Assembly: GCF_900105455.1 (NCBI RefSeq)
Contig: NZ_FNSF01000005.1
Location: 806,001 to 870,000 of the forward strand
Direction: 5' to 3'
Length of the DNA: 64,000 nt
Source: Tenacibaculum sp. MAR_2009_124
Lineage (GTDB): Bacteria > Bacteroidota > Bacteroidia > Flavobacteriales > Flavobacteriaceae
Positions within the stretch are counted from its first letter, which is position 1. Each line of letters opens with the position of its first letter. A program made the position numbers and the translations under genes. The notes under the pieces are model-generated. The model made no database searches, had not been told where the DNA came from, and saw nothing but the letters and a program-made list of their open reading frames with translations. This document shows positions 50,114-59,574 of the stretch, piece after piece.

Positions 50114-51991
50114 ATGAGTTTATATAATACCATATACGACGTTATTGTAGTAGGAGGAGGGCATGCAGGAAGCGAAGCTGCTGCCGCCAGTGCTAATATG
50201 GGAGCAAAAACATTGCTGATTACAATGAATTTGCAAAACATTGCCCAAATGAGTTGTAATCCTGCTATGGGAGGCATTGCTAAAGGACAAATTGTTCGTG
50301 AAATTGATGCTTTAGGAGGATACAGCGGAATTGTAACCGATAAAACGGCCATACAATTTAAGATGCTCAATAAATCAAAAGGACCAGCAATGTGGAGTCC
50401 AAGAGCTCAATCTGACAGGATGCAGTTTGCTGAATGCTGGAGAACCATGCTAGAGCAAACTAAAAATTTAGACTTTTATCAGGATTCCGTTAATGGATTG
50501 CTATTTGAAGGAAACAAGATTAAAGGCGTAAAAACCGCTTTAGGGTTACATATAAAAGCACAAACTGTAATTGTTACCGCAGGGACTTTTCTAAATGGTT
50601 TAATACATATTGGAGAAAAAACATTTGGTGGTGGTAGAGCAGGAGAAGGAGCATCTACAGGAATTACTGAAGATTTAATTGAAAAAGGTTTCGAAGCGGG
50701 TCGAATGAAAACAGGAACACCTCCACGCGTAGATGGAAGATCTCTCGATTATTCAAAAATGACTGAGCAACCAGGAGATGAAAATCCTGAAAAGTTTTCA
50801 TACTTACCAACAACAACTCCGTTACCAAAACAACGTTCGTGTTATTTAACTTATACGAATCCAGAAGTACATAATTTACTGAAGGAAGGCTTCGATCGAT
50901 CACCAATGTTTAACGGTAGAATTAAATCAACAGGACCTCGTTATTGCCCGTCAGTAGAAGATAAAATAAATCGTTTTGCAGAAAAAGAAAGACACCAAAT
51001 TTTTGTAGAACCAGAAGGATGGAATACTGTAGAAATATATGTAAATGGTTTTTCTACTTCACTTCCTGAAGACATACAAGACAAAGCTATTAGAGCAATA
51101 TCAGGATTTGAAAATGTAAAATTCTTTAGATATGGTTACGCAATTGAATACGATTATTTCCCACCTACCCAATTAAGACATAATCTTGAAACCAAGTTAA
51201 TAGAGAATCTGTTCTTTGCAGGTCAAATAAACGGAACTACTGGATATGAAGAAGCCGCCGCCCAAGGATTAATGGCGGGAGTAAATGCCGCATTAAAAAC
51301 ACAAAACAAAGAGCCTTTTATCTTAAAAAGAAGTGAAGCTTATATTGGCGTGCTCATAGACGATTTAATCACTAAAGGTACAGAAGAACCTTATCGAATG
51401 TTTACTTCAAGAGCAGAATATCGTACCTTACTAAGACAGGATAACGCCGATTTAAGACTTACTAAAAGATCATATGAACTTGGTTTAGCTTCTAAAGAAA
51501 GACTCGATAGAGTAACAGATAAAGAAGAAAAAACAGAAAAGCTAATCGCTTTTCTAACCAATTTAAGTGTTTCAAAAGAAGAAATAAATCCTATTTTAGA
51601 AAAGAAAAACTTAGCCGCGATAAACCAATCTATGAAGCTATACAAAATAGCTGCTAGACCTCAATTGGAATTCAATGATTACCGTAACCTAGATAAATTA
51701 AAATCGTTTATCGAAGAAAACAACATCGATAAAGAAATTATAGAACAAGTAGAAATTCATTTAAAGTATTCAGGATACATCGCAAAAGAAAAGAACAATG
51801 CTGATAAATTAAATAGATTAGAAAACGTTCCTATACCTTCTTTATTCGATTATAGTAAAGTAAAATCTCTTTCTTATGAAGCAAGAGAAAAGCTTAGTAA
51901 AATTCAACCAACATCTATTTCGCAAGCCAGTAGGATAAGCGGTGTTTCTCCAAGTGATATTTCTGTACTACTCGTTTACATGGGTAGATAG
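50114..51991 (+). CDS. mnmG: tRNA uridine-34 5-carboxymethylaminomethyl modification enzyme MnmG
   Basis: The 625-residue FAD protein works with MnmE to modify U34 of several tRNAs. The FAD-binding N-terminus DVIVVGGGHAGSEAAAASAN is followed by MSCNPAMGGIAKGQIVREID and FLNGLIHIGEKTFGGGRAGE. RMKTGTPPRVDGRSLDYSKM and GQINGTTGYEEAAAQGLMAG are further signatures. The C-terminal helical domain ends QASRISGVSPSDISVLLVYM. Length and all motifs are normal. It is third in the DUF4175-ybeY-mnmG block. Confidence 0.98.
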   Translation: MSLYNTIYDVIVVGGGHAGSEAAAASANMGAKTLLITMNLQNIAQMSCNPAMGGIAKGQIVREIDALGGYSGIVTDKTAIQFKMLNKSKGPAMWSPRAQSDRMQFAECWRTMLEQTKNLDFYQDSVNGLLFEGNKIKGVKTALGLHIKAQTVIVTAGTFLNGLIHIGEKTFGGGRAGEGASTGITEDLIEKGFEAGRMKTGTPPRVDGRSLDYSKMTEQPGDENPEKFSYLPTTTPLPKQRSCYLTYTNPEVHNLLKEGFDRSPMFNGRIKSTGPRYCPSVEDKINRFAEKERHQIFVEPEGWNTVEIYVNGFSTSLPEDIQDKAIRAISGFENVKFFRYGYAIEYDYFPPTQLRHNLETKLIENLFFAGQINGTTGYEEAAAQGLMAGVNAALKTQNKEPFILKRSEAYIGVLIDDLITKGTEEPYRMFTSRAEYRTLLRQDNADLRLTKRSYELGLASKERLDRVTDKEEKTEKLIAFLTNLSVSKEEINPILEKKNLAAINQSMKLYKIAARPQLEFNDYRNLDKLKSFIEENNIDKEIIEQVEIHLKYSGYIAKEKNNADKLNRLENVPIPSLFDYSKVKSLSYEAREKLSKIQPTSISQASRISGVSPSDISVLLVYMGR

Positions 51992-52016
51992 CAATAACAA
52001 ATTAAAGAAAAACTAA

Positions 52017-52041
52017 AAACGTTCCATGTGGAACGTTTTTT
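52017..52041 (+). terminator. Hairpin at the end of mnmG including a parS-like palindrome
   Basis: AAAAC flanks GTTCCA-TG-TGGAAC followed by GTTTTTTTT, so the palindrome extends into a stem with a U-run. It lies about 26 bp after the mnmG stop. A terminator role and a ParB-site role are both possible. Confidence 0.5.
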
Positions 52042-53179
52042 TTATACACACTATTTACTCTATCAATTTTATATATATAACCTTAATCAAAGAAAACAAC
52101 TAATTTGATATACAAGTATCTTTCTACTTGTTCTTAAAATAATCTAATCATCACATTTACACACTATACTCGTAATATCAACAATAGCTATTTAAGACAA
52201 CATATACATTTAAAGCCATTCTTACATATCTTACTACAACAAACATAGACGGATTAATAGTATTTAAGTAAAAATTAAATTTTCAAGATCTCTCCATTAT
52301 ACATTGATACAAGATAAGACCAAGCACAATCCAAAGTAAGAACATCAAACATCCATAGAACCAGAAAAACCAACTTCATATATAAACACACCATCTACTT
52401 CTATACGTAAGGCCATACGAAACTATACCAGAATTTAAAAACTTATAACTATTTACACATTCGTATATCCTTCTATACAATTATCCATCGTCTATAAGTT
52501 AAGCGCAAGCTACTCCAGAATAGATTATACACAGTTTAAACAAATAAAACTAAGGATTAATAAAAAGAAAAGCCGTTGGTAATATCTAGAATAAATAGCA
52601 TTCATTAAACAATAGAAAAAAATCACACCTAATAGAATATATATATTAAGCCATAATAAAGGAGTTAAGATAGAAGAAATTAAAGCGATATCAAAAAATT
52701 CACTTCTTGATAGAAACCCATAAGTTAACATCACAAACCAACACCACTTATAGATCAACCAAAATCGCATGATCTAAGTTCAAAATCTAAAAAACACATA
52801 TTAGAATAGCGAAAAAACTAAAACAACACAATTTATGAAGCTATACATAACCACGGCCTATTTATATATGGAATTATATATTTAACGTAACACAAATAAT
52901 TCAAAATATATGTAACGAGAAACAACTTCAAAAACAAACATAGAATAAACTCAGATTGGTTTAAATAATTCAGAATATAGAAAAAAATAAAAGTATCACC
53001 ATAATAAGATCAACATTATATAAAAAATTCTTCTAATTCCTTTCCAATTATAATAAAGATAACCCCATTTAAACTCAGGTAATTTTTATTTAATAAAGCA
53101 AAAGAATTACTACTAATTATTTTAAGAGATATTTATGCAATACGTATTCACACATAAAAATAACGACAAAAACTAAAAC

Positions 53180-53193
53180 GTTCCATGTGGAAC
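53180..53193. promoter_or_regulatory. parS-like palindrome GTTCCATGTGGAAC
   Basis: Third of five copies of the palindrome; core identical to 52021 and 53935. No gene start is adjacent, which argues against an ordinary operator. Confidence 0.5.
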
Positions 53194-53625
53194 AACTTTG
53201 TTTTTTCGTGCCATTCTTTGATTGCATTAGTATAAAAGTACAATTAAAAGATTTGAAGAAAGAAAACCACTAGTAAATAAACTTACAAAAAAAAACATCT
53301 ACCTAAATCATCTAATTAAATACTAACACATTCTTTTTCAACTTACCTTTCCAAAAATTATCTTCCTATCCGAATACTTATAAAACCATACAACGAATGT
53401 ATCTGTATAATCAGGATACTATACCAATTTTAAAATAGAACAAACATTCAGAACATAAATATCCTATCAACAAGAATTGTTCATAATAAACATAAAATAA
53501 ATACAACACATTAATAATTCAATTCCTGCGTAAACAAATATTCATATAGAACAAAACTTCGAACGACTTAATACATTATGAGATAAGTGAAGTAAATAAA
53601 ATAGAAGTACATCTAAACGCAAACT

Positions 53626-53639
53626 GTTCCACATGGAAC
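53626..53639. promoter_or_regulatory. parS-like palindrome GTTCCACATGGAAC
   Basis: Fourth copy, with flanking bases extending it to TGTTCCACATGGAACA. The centre reads CA where the other gap copies read TG, which is the same site read on the opposite strand. Confidence 0.5.
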
Positions 53640-53934
53640 ACAAGCAATAATAAGCTAGCATTGAAAATAAAACCCAAACATTCTAGTAATTATTAACTAA
53701 AACAAAAAACGGTAGGAGTAGAGTTATAATGATTATTAACCAAAGGTTACTATAACCATAAAGTAAATTCAAATAAACTGATTATTCAAGTCTATTGATT
53801 TACATTTACAAGTATTCGATAAAGAACAAAAACACACACATCGAGACAAGAAAATTTACAACATGCTATTACAAATAGTTGAAAAAAATATATAAACCAA
53901 TAGCCCAATCAACTTTTACAAAACTTATAATAAT

Positions 53935-53948
53935 GTTCCATGTGGAAC
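53935..53948. promoter_or_regulatory. parS-like palindrome GTTCCATGTGGAAC
   Basis: Fifth copy, extended to ATGTTCCATGTGGAACAT. It lies 66 bp before the start of the methyltransferase gene. Confidence 0.5.
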
Positions 53949-54013
53949 ATATAACATTTTTACGTAATATTGTAATGTATTACAAGTAAGACTAACAACA
54001 CAATTTAAGTACA

Positions 54014-54871
54014 TTGAACGAGGAAAAAGATCTTTACAAAAATCTAACACCTTATCTCAATTGCATTGATTATACCGTTTCAAATGAAAGTTATGAAGTG
54101 ATGTACAATGAGCAATTAGATATGTTAGTAACATCACCGCTACCAAAGGATTTACATAACTATTACAAAAGTGATAATTACATTTCACATACAGATAGCA
54201 AGAAATCTCTAATTGACAAAATATACCAAATCGTTAAGAAGTATTCTTTAAACAAGAAACTAAAACTTATTAATAGCTTTAACTCCAAAAACAAAACATT
54301 ATTAGACATAGGTGCTGGTACAGGACATTTTATAAATGTTTGTCATCAAAATGGATGGACCGTTAACGGAGTCGAACCTTCCGAGGACGCTAGAGCCATT
54401 GCAAAAAAAAATGGTACACATTTAAACGAATCCATAGAACAACTTTCTGGTAAAAAATATGATGTTATATCTCTATGGCATGTATTAGAACATGTAACAA
54501 ATATTCATGAATACATAAAGGATATTAAAAAACTACTAACAGAAAATGGTACTCTAATTATTGCTGTTCCAAATTACAAAAGCTACGACGCAAATTATTA
54601 TAAGCAATATTGGGCGGCCTATGACGTTCCGAGACATGTATGGCACTTTTCTAAAAAATCCATTCATAAAATATTCAACTTTCATCATATGAAAGTTTCT
54701 AAAATACTACCAATGAAATTTGATTCATTTTATGTTTCACTCTTAAGTGAAAAGTATAAGACTGGTAAAATGAATCCGTTTAAAGCTTTCTACATAGGTT
54801 TAAAGTCGAATCTTAAAGCTAAAACGGAAAACAACTATTCATCACTTATTTTTCTAATAAAAAAACAATAA
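54014..54871 (+). CDS. Class I SAM-dependent methyltransferase
   Basis: The 285-residue protein has SAM motif I LLDIGAGTGHFINVCHQNGW, GVEPSEDARAIAKKNG and YDVISLWHVLEHVTNIHEYI, then a longer C-terminal part with YWAAYDVPRHVWHFSKKSIH. This layout is common for small-molecule or glycan methyltransferases in Bacteroidota. The start is TTG at 54014 (MNEEKDLYKNL). An unusually long non-coding gap lies upstream. The acceptor is unknown. Confidence 0.9.
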   Translation: MNEEKDLYKNLTPYLNCIDYTVSNESYEVMYNEQLDMLVTSPLPKDLHNYYKSDNYISHTDSKKSLIDKIYQIVKKYSLNKKLKLINSFNSKNKTLLDIGAGTGHFINVCHQNGWTVNGVEPSEDARAIAKKNGTHLNESIEQLSGKKYDVISLWHVLEHVTNIHEYIKDIKKLLTENGTLIIAVPNYKSYDANYYKQYWAAYDVPRHVWHFSKKSIHKIFNFHHMKVSKILPMKFDSFYVSLLSEKYKTGKMNPFKAFYIGLKSNLKAKTENNYSSLIFLIKKQ

Positions 54872-54938
54872 AACTAATTTTAATATATTTTTAAAGTATT
54901 TAAAATATAAAAACATACAAACACCTTAGTAAAAAAAT

Positions 54939-54972
54939 AAAACCTCTTAAAACGTATATTTTAAGAGGTTTT
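54939..54972. terminator. Bidirectional terminator between methyltransferase and DoxX genes
   Basis: AAAACCTCTTAAAA (54939-54952) pairs with TTTTAAGAGGTTTT (54959-54972), a 14-bp perfect stem with loop CGTATA. It serves two converging genes. Confidence 0.9.
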
Positions 54973-55017
54973 ACAATAAGAATAATTGATACCTTATTAA
55001 TTAAAAATAAATAAAAT

Positions 55018-55413
55018 TTATTTTAATAAAAACATACCAAAAACAGCAATTACAAAATAAACTGCTAAGGTCATCGCACCGGCATAGTCTTTTGCCAACC
55101 GTTGGCCTATTAATAAAAATATTAAAGTTAACGCCGATAATTGAACTCCTAATAAAGCTAATTCTTTTGCACCTGTAGTTGCTAAATTAAATATTCCAAT
55201 AAACATAAATGCGCCCGCCAATAATTCAACAACAAGAATTATAGCTAACAATAATGGTACAACATTTTTTAAAGGAGAGTTTTTAAAATGATCTTTGATA
55301 AAAGAAAGGTTACCATTCCAATCCGTTACTTTATCAACACCCGATTGTAAAAAAGTTACTACTAAGAATAATAAAACTAAGATTTCTGTAGCATTTGATT
55401 TTATAAGTTCCAT
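55018..55413 (-). CDS. DoxX-like small membrane protein
   Basis: The protein is 131 residues from the ATG at 55413 (MELIKSNATEIL); the frame extends six codons upstream. It has four membrane helices (EILVLLFLVVTFLQSGVDKV, LLLAIILVVELLAGAFMFIG, ALLGVQLSALTLIFLLIG, LAVYFVIAVFGMFLLK) in the DoxX-like pattern. DoxX-like proteins take part in redox or membrane stress. Function in this organism is unknown. Confidence 0.75.
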   Translation of the reverse strand: MELIKSNATEILVLLFLVVTFLQSGVDKVTDWNGNLSFIKDHFKNSPLKNVVPLLLAIILVVELLAGAFMFIGIFNLATTGAKELALLGVQLSALTLIFLLIGQRLAKDYAGAMTLAVYFVIAVFGMFLLK

Positions 55414-55536
55414 ATTAGTGATTTTTAGCAAATATAACTTTTATGAAAAAGAACTGTAACATTTTATAAAAAATACGTCCTATAGTAAAGAAAACGTATC
55501 TTTAAAAAAATTCAATCAACTTAAAATCTTTTTATT

Positions 55537-56466
55537 ATGCCAGTATATCTATATCCAGTATTATTCCTTGGAATAATTGTTCTTCTTTCATCTTTCTTCG
55601 TTGTAAAACAACAAACCGCAGCTATTATTGAAAGATTTGGAAAATTTCAAAGTATCAGACAATCGGGACTTCAGTTTAAAATTCCATTGGTTGATAAAAT
55701 TGCCGGAAAACTAAGTTTAAAAATTCAACAATTAGATGTTATTGTTGAAACTAAGACTTTAGATGATGTTTTTGTGAAACTAAAAGTGTCAGTACAATAC
55801 AAAGTTATTAGAGAAAAGGTATATGACGCCTTTTACAAGCTAGATTATCCTCATGATCAAATTACTTCATACGTATTTGATGTTGTACGTGCAGAGGTAC
55901 CTAAAATGCGTTTAGATGACGTTTTTGTTAACAAAGATGATATTGCTATTGCTGTAAAATCAGAATTAAACAATGCAATGATAGAATACGGATACGATAT
56001 TATTAAAACTCTAGTTACAGATATTGATCCAGATGCCCAGGTAAAAGAAGCAATGAACAGAATTAATGCCTCGGAACGTGAAAAAGTTGCAGCGCAATAT
56101 GAAGGTGATGCTCAACGTATATTAATCGTTGAAAAAGCCAAAGCTGAAGCAGAAAGTAAGAGATTACAAGGGCAGGGGATTGCTGATCAAAGAAGAGAGA
56201 TTGCTAGAGGTTTAGAAGAATCTGTTGAAGTTCTAAATAAAGTTGGTATCAACAGCCAGGAAGCTTCCGCTTTGATAGTTGTTACACAACATTATGATAC
56301 TTTACAAGCAATTGGTGCAGATAATAACAGTAATCTTATTTTATTACCTAATTCTCCACAAGCAGGTAGCGATATGTTAAACAATATGGTTGCAAGTTTC
56401 TCAGCAAGTAATCAAATAGGAGAAGCTATGAAGGAAGCCAAAAAGAGGAAAGACAAAGAAGAATAA
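55537..56466 (+). CDS. SPFH/band-7 (stomatin-like) membrane protein
   Basis: The 309-residue protein has an N-terminal membrane helix (YLYPVLFLGIIVLLSSFFVV) and a band-7 domain with AAIIERFGKFQSIRQSGLQF, VFVKLKVSVQYKVIREKVYD and YGYDIIKTLVTDIDPDAQVK. A coiled-coil tail (EREKVAAQYEGDAQRILIVE, AKAEAESKRLQGQGIADQRR) follows. Such proteins form ring-like scaffolds at the membrane and influence protease activity and lipid domains. It ends at a classical terminator. Confidence 0.93.
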   Translation: MPVYLYPVLFLGIIVLLSSFFVVKQQTAAIIERFGKFQSIRQSGLQFKIPLVDKIAGKLSLKIQQLDVIVETKTLDDVFVKLKVSVQYKVIREKVYDAFYKLDYPHDQITSYVFDVVRAEVPKMRLDDVFVNKDDIAIAVKSELNNAMIEYGYDIIKTLVTDIDPDAQVKEAMNRINASEREKVAAQYEGDAQRILIVEKAKAEAESKRLQGQGIADQRREIARGLEESVEVLNKVGINSQEASALIVVTQHYDTLQAIGADNNSNLILLPNSPQAGSDMLNNMVASFSASNQIGEAMKEAKKRKDKEE

Positions 56467-56474
56467 TATTTTAT

Positions 56475-56502
56475 AAAGCGCTGTTGAAACAGCGCTTTTT
56501 TT
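56475..56502 (+). terminator. Terminator of the SPFH gene
   Basis: AAAGCGCTGT and ACAGCGCTTT form a 10-bp stem with loop TGAA, followed by a T-run, 8 bp after the stop codon. Confidence 0.95.
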
Positions 56503-56525
56503 ATAATTTAAATACTATTTAATAT

Positions 56526-56843
56526 ATGTTAATTACTACAACAAATACTATAGAAGGAAAACCAGTGCAAGAATATTTAGGAATTGTAACAGGTGAAACC
56601 ATCATCGGAGCCAATTTTATAAAGGATTTTTTTGCCGGTATTAGAGATATCGTAGGAGGAAGGTCAGGCTCTTATGAAAAAGTCCTTAGAGAAGCTAAGG
56701 ATATTGCTATGAGTGAAATGCAACAACGTGCTGAACATACTGGTGCAAATGCAATTATAGGAATTGATTTAGACTACGAAACTGTAGGTCCTAATGGCGG
56801 AATGCTAATGGTTACCGCCTCAGGTACTGCTGTGAGAATATAA
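56526..56843 (+). CDS. YbjQ-family (UPF0145) protein
   Basis: The 105-residue protein matches YbjQ/heavy-metal-binding-type small proteins: [40 protein letters not shown] and [20 protein letters not shown]. They form pentameric alpha/beta rings and their function is uncertain. Its TAA stop overlaps the left target-site duplication of an IS element, which begins only 3 bp later. Confidence 0.92.
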   Translation: MLITTTNTIEGKPVQEYLGIVTGETIIGANFIKDFFAGIRDIVGGRSGSYEKVLREAKDIAMSEMQQRAEHTGANAIIGIDLDYETVGPNGGMLMVTASGTAVRI

Positions 56844-56846
56844 AAA

Positions 56847-58491
56847 GGCACTGTCATAAAATAGCTAAACCCTTGTTTTTACGAGGGTTTTGTTGTATCT
56901 TATATTCATAATAAACCCCGAAAATCACCAAAAAAGGTAAAAAACGGGGTTTCCATTTGTGTAATTATGAAAATACGAAGAATTTCTGAAATGCAACACC
57001 GCATTTCAATTTTTTCCCCTCAGTGAGAATTATGATGCTCATTACACACGTTTTTTAGAGGGAGATTTGGGCAAAATCTATTCTGCTATTGATTGGGATG
57101 ACTTGGTTACTACTTTAAATATTACTGAACAAAAAAAAGGGCGTAACTATCTTTTTAGCCCTAAAGGAAGACTTGGCTTGATGTTTTTAAAGCATTATGC
57201 CAATTGTTCGGATAGGAAAATGATTGAACAACTCAACTCAAATTTAGACTATCAATTTTTCTGCGATATAGAATTAGGTTTTGAACGTTTAACAAACTAT
57301 AAAATAATAAGTCAAATACGTTGTGAATTAGCAGAGAAACTAGATATTAATTTAGTAGAAAAAGTTCTTTTTAATTCTTGGAAAAATCATATTGATAGTA
57401 CCGACCAAATCGTAATGGATGCTACTTGTTACGAAAGTGAAGTTCGTTATCCTACCATCCAGAAATTACTTTGGGAATCTGTTCACTGGTTGTACAATCA
57501 ATTACGTAAAACTTGCTCCATCTTAGGAACTAAGATGATCAGAAGTAGATATAACAAGTGGAAAAAACGTTACCAAGGATTTAGTAAAATGCGAAGAAAA
57601 ACCAAGTCTAAACGTACTTCATTAACCCGAGCTTTACTGAAGCTATTAAGTAAGTTTATCGATTTTGAAAAGGAATTATCCAAGGCCTACAATATCGAGT
57701 TTAAGCCCTTGTATTATAAGCGAATCGACACAATCCAAAGAATTTACAAACAACAAAAAGATCATTTTGATACAGGAGAAAAAATCAAAGATAGAATTGT
57801 AAGTATTCATAAGGATTATATCCGTCCTATTGTTCGCGGAAAAGAAGTAAAGCCTGTTGAGTTTGGAGCAAAAGTTAACAAAGTTCAAATTGATGGAATT
57901 AGCTTTATAGAACATATTAATTTTAATGCGTTTCACGAAGGAAACCGTTTTATACAAACAGTTCAAAAAGCGCAAGGGTTAACTCGAAAAAAGGTAAAAG
58001 TAGCCGGTGGAGATAAAATTTATGCTACCAATAAAAACAGAACATATAGTAGCTCAAAAACCATACAGACAGACTTTATCCCCAAGGGTAGAAAACCTAA
58101 AAATCATAAAGAGAAAAAGCAACTTAGGGCTATCATTGCTAAAGAAAGAGCAACAAGATTAGAAGGCTCTTTTGGTAAGGATAAAGAACATTATCACCTA
58201 CGGAAAATAAAAGCCAAAACAAAAAAGAATGAAATTCTATGGATATTCTTTGGTATACACACAGGAAATGCATTAGAAATTGGTCGAAGAAAAATAGCTC
58301 AAACAGACCAACAAATAGCCTAAAATAAAATCTTAGTATTTTTTTCATGGGAGAGCTACGTCTTGTAGGTACGTTTTTAGGAGATTCAATCAATAAAACC
58401 TCTTTTAAACAGAAATAGAGGATAGAATTTATATAATTTTATCCTCTATTTTCAATGTATTTTAAAAAATAGACTGTTTTCTGAAAGTGCC
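56847..58491 (+). mobile_element. Insertion sequence of 1645 bp with imperfect terminal inverted repeats
   Basis: The left end GGCACTGTCATAAAATAG matches the reverse complement of the right end, GGCACTTTCAGAAAACAG, at 15 of 18 bases. Six-bp direct repeats TAAAAA flank it (56841-56846 and 58492-58497). The element carries one DDE transposase. Hairpins near the left end (AAACCCT/AGGGTTT at 56865-56889 and AAACCCCG/CGGGGTTT at 56914-56952) may stop read-through. A further hairpin (AGAGGATA/TATCCTCT-type) lies near 58416-58447. It separates the YbjQ stop from its likely terminator at 58499. Confidence 0.88.
56967..58323 (+). pseudogene. DDE transposase with a frameshift near its N-terminus
   Basis: The main frame (57067 TTG to 58323, 418 residues) has DDE-type landmarks: VMDATCYESEVRYPT (first Asp), AGGDKIYATNKNRTYSS (second Asp) and RLEGSFGKDKEHYHLR (Glu). 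A natural N-terminus lies upstream in another frame: ATG 56967, MKIRRISEMQHRISIF, followed by a stop at 57024-57026. A +1 shift in the T6C4 run (57010-57019) would join it to PLSENYDAHYTRFLEGDLGK. This is either a mutation, a programmed shift, or a sequencing error. Family is IS4/IS5/IS1182-like; I cannot be more precise. Confidence 0.7.
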
Positions 58492-58496
58492 TAAAA

Positions 58497-58528
58497 AAAG
58501 CCGAATCAAATGATTCGGCTTTCTATTT
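58497..58528. terminator. Terminator between the IS and tatA
   Basis: AGCCGAATCA (58499-58508) pairs with TGATTCGGCT (58511-58520), with A and T runs on both sides. It terminates tatA from the right and was probably the original YbjQ terminator before the IS inserted. Confidence 0.85.
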
Positions 58529-58545
58529 ATATCTGTTGTAACAAC

Positions 58546-58743
58546 TTATGATTCTTTATCTTTCAATTGCTCTTCTCCGTCAGTTTCAGTTTTCGTAGCA
58601 TCTTTGAACTCTTTTATACCAGTTCCTAATCCTCTCATTAACTCAGGTATCTTTCTACCTCCGAACATTAATAAAACTAAGGCAACAACAATAGCAATCT
58701 GCCAAGGTCCTACAAATCCTAAAAATATAGTAAGTGAATTCAT
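58546..58743 (-). CDS. tatA: Twin-arginine translocase subunit TatA/TatE
   Basis: The 65-residue protein has one short N-terminal membrane helix (FVGPWQIAIVVALVLLMFGG), the conserved FGGRKIPELMRGLGTGIKEF amphipathic helix and an acidic tail. It forms the channel that exports folded proteins with twin-arginine signals. No tatC is seen in the window. It starts 33 bp from the stop of the head GIN-domain gene upstream. Confidence 0.95.
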   Translation of the reverse strand: MNSLTIFLGFVGPWQIAIVVALVLLMFGGRKIPELMRGLGTGIKEFKDATKTETDGEEQLKDKES

Positions 58744-58775
58744 TTTAAACTAAATTTATTGACAAAGATACAAAA

Positions 58776-59453
58776 TTAAGTTCTTGGTTCAATTACTCCA
58801 CCAATTACTTTTTTATCTTTTAACACCTCTGGTTTCCCTTTGTAAAAAATTGATCCTCCAAATGATACTTTTGCATCCAGCGTTTCACCTGATTGAACTT
58901 CTGCTTTTGCTCCCGATCCAGCTCTAACAATGTTCATTGCTGCTACTTGAAGTTTATAACCATGATAGTTAGCACCCAAATCAACATTCACTGTTTGATT
59001 TTTAGCATTACCTGATAACTTAATTACAGAACCAGAAGTACTCTTAACCTTTAAATGCTTTACATCAACAACCATATTGATAAAAGCTCCTTCTTGAGCT
59101 TTTATTTCAACAGATTGTTGTTTTAAGCTCTTAGAAGTAACAACAGCTCCCTCGTTTGCATCCACAATATGTATATCATTTACATAGTACAAAGATACCT
59201 TAGCTTTCCCCTCAGCAGTTGTTTCTGGAAAGGACAATACGATCTTTAATTTATCATTCTCTGATTTGAACTTTACTTTGTTAGATTTAGCTCCAGTTAC
59301 AACAGCTCTATTTTTATCGGATTTAATTAATTCTATATCAATTCCGTTATAAACCTTCAGCACTTTAAAGCTACCTAAATCTTTTGTTATTTTGTTTTGA
59401 GCAGAAACTAGCGCCACCGCTAAAAACATACTTAAAAAAATAAATCTTTTCAT
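58776..59453 (-). CDS. Head GIN-domain (DUF2807) secreted protein
   Basis: The 225-residue protein has a signal peptide (FIFLSMFLAVALVSAQ) and a beta-helix-like DUF2807 region: GSFKVLKVYNGIDIELIKSD, VEIKAQEGAFINMVVDVKHL, VKSTSGSVIKLSGNAKNQTV and YHGYKLQVAAMNIVRAGSGA. Such proteins are exported in Bacteroidota and their ligands are unknown. It precedes tatA by 33 bp on the same strand. Confidence 0.9.
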   Translation of the reverse strand: MKRFIFLSMFLAVALVSAQNKITKDLGSFKVLKVYNGIDIELIKSDKNRAVVTGAKSNKVKFKSENDKLKIVLSFPETTAEGKAKVSLYYVNDIHIVDANEGAVVTSKSLKQQSVEIKAQEGAFINMVVDVKHLKVKSTSGSVIKLSGNAKNQTVNVDLGANYHGYKLQVAAMNIVRAGSGAKAEVQSGETLDAKVSFGGSIFYKGKPEVLKDKKVIGGVIEPRT

Positions 59454-59574
59454 TTTAATTATATTTCAACAATTATATAACTATATATAAATGCTTGTAC
59501 ATTACAATAACAGTCAATAATCATACCATTACTATAAAGACAATAATCACATTTTATTGTTACAGTTATTAAGT

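Larger units (their letters stand above)
51992..54013. other. 2-kb gene-poor A-rich region with four parS-like palindromes
   Basis: No convincing gene is seen here. The plus strand is rich in A and C and poor in G. Palindromes GTTCCATGTGGAAC lie at 52021-52034, 53180-53193 and 53935-53948, and GTTCCACATGGAAC at 53626-53639. DnaA-box-like TTATACACA occurs at 52042 and 52525. A minus-strand hydrophobic frame at 52525-52770 (81 residues, FWLIYKWCWFVMLTYGFL) is possible but weakly supported, because T-rich strands create such frames by chance. The first palindrome is embedded in a longer hairpin with a T-run and may also terminate mnmG. Confidence 0.6.
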
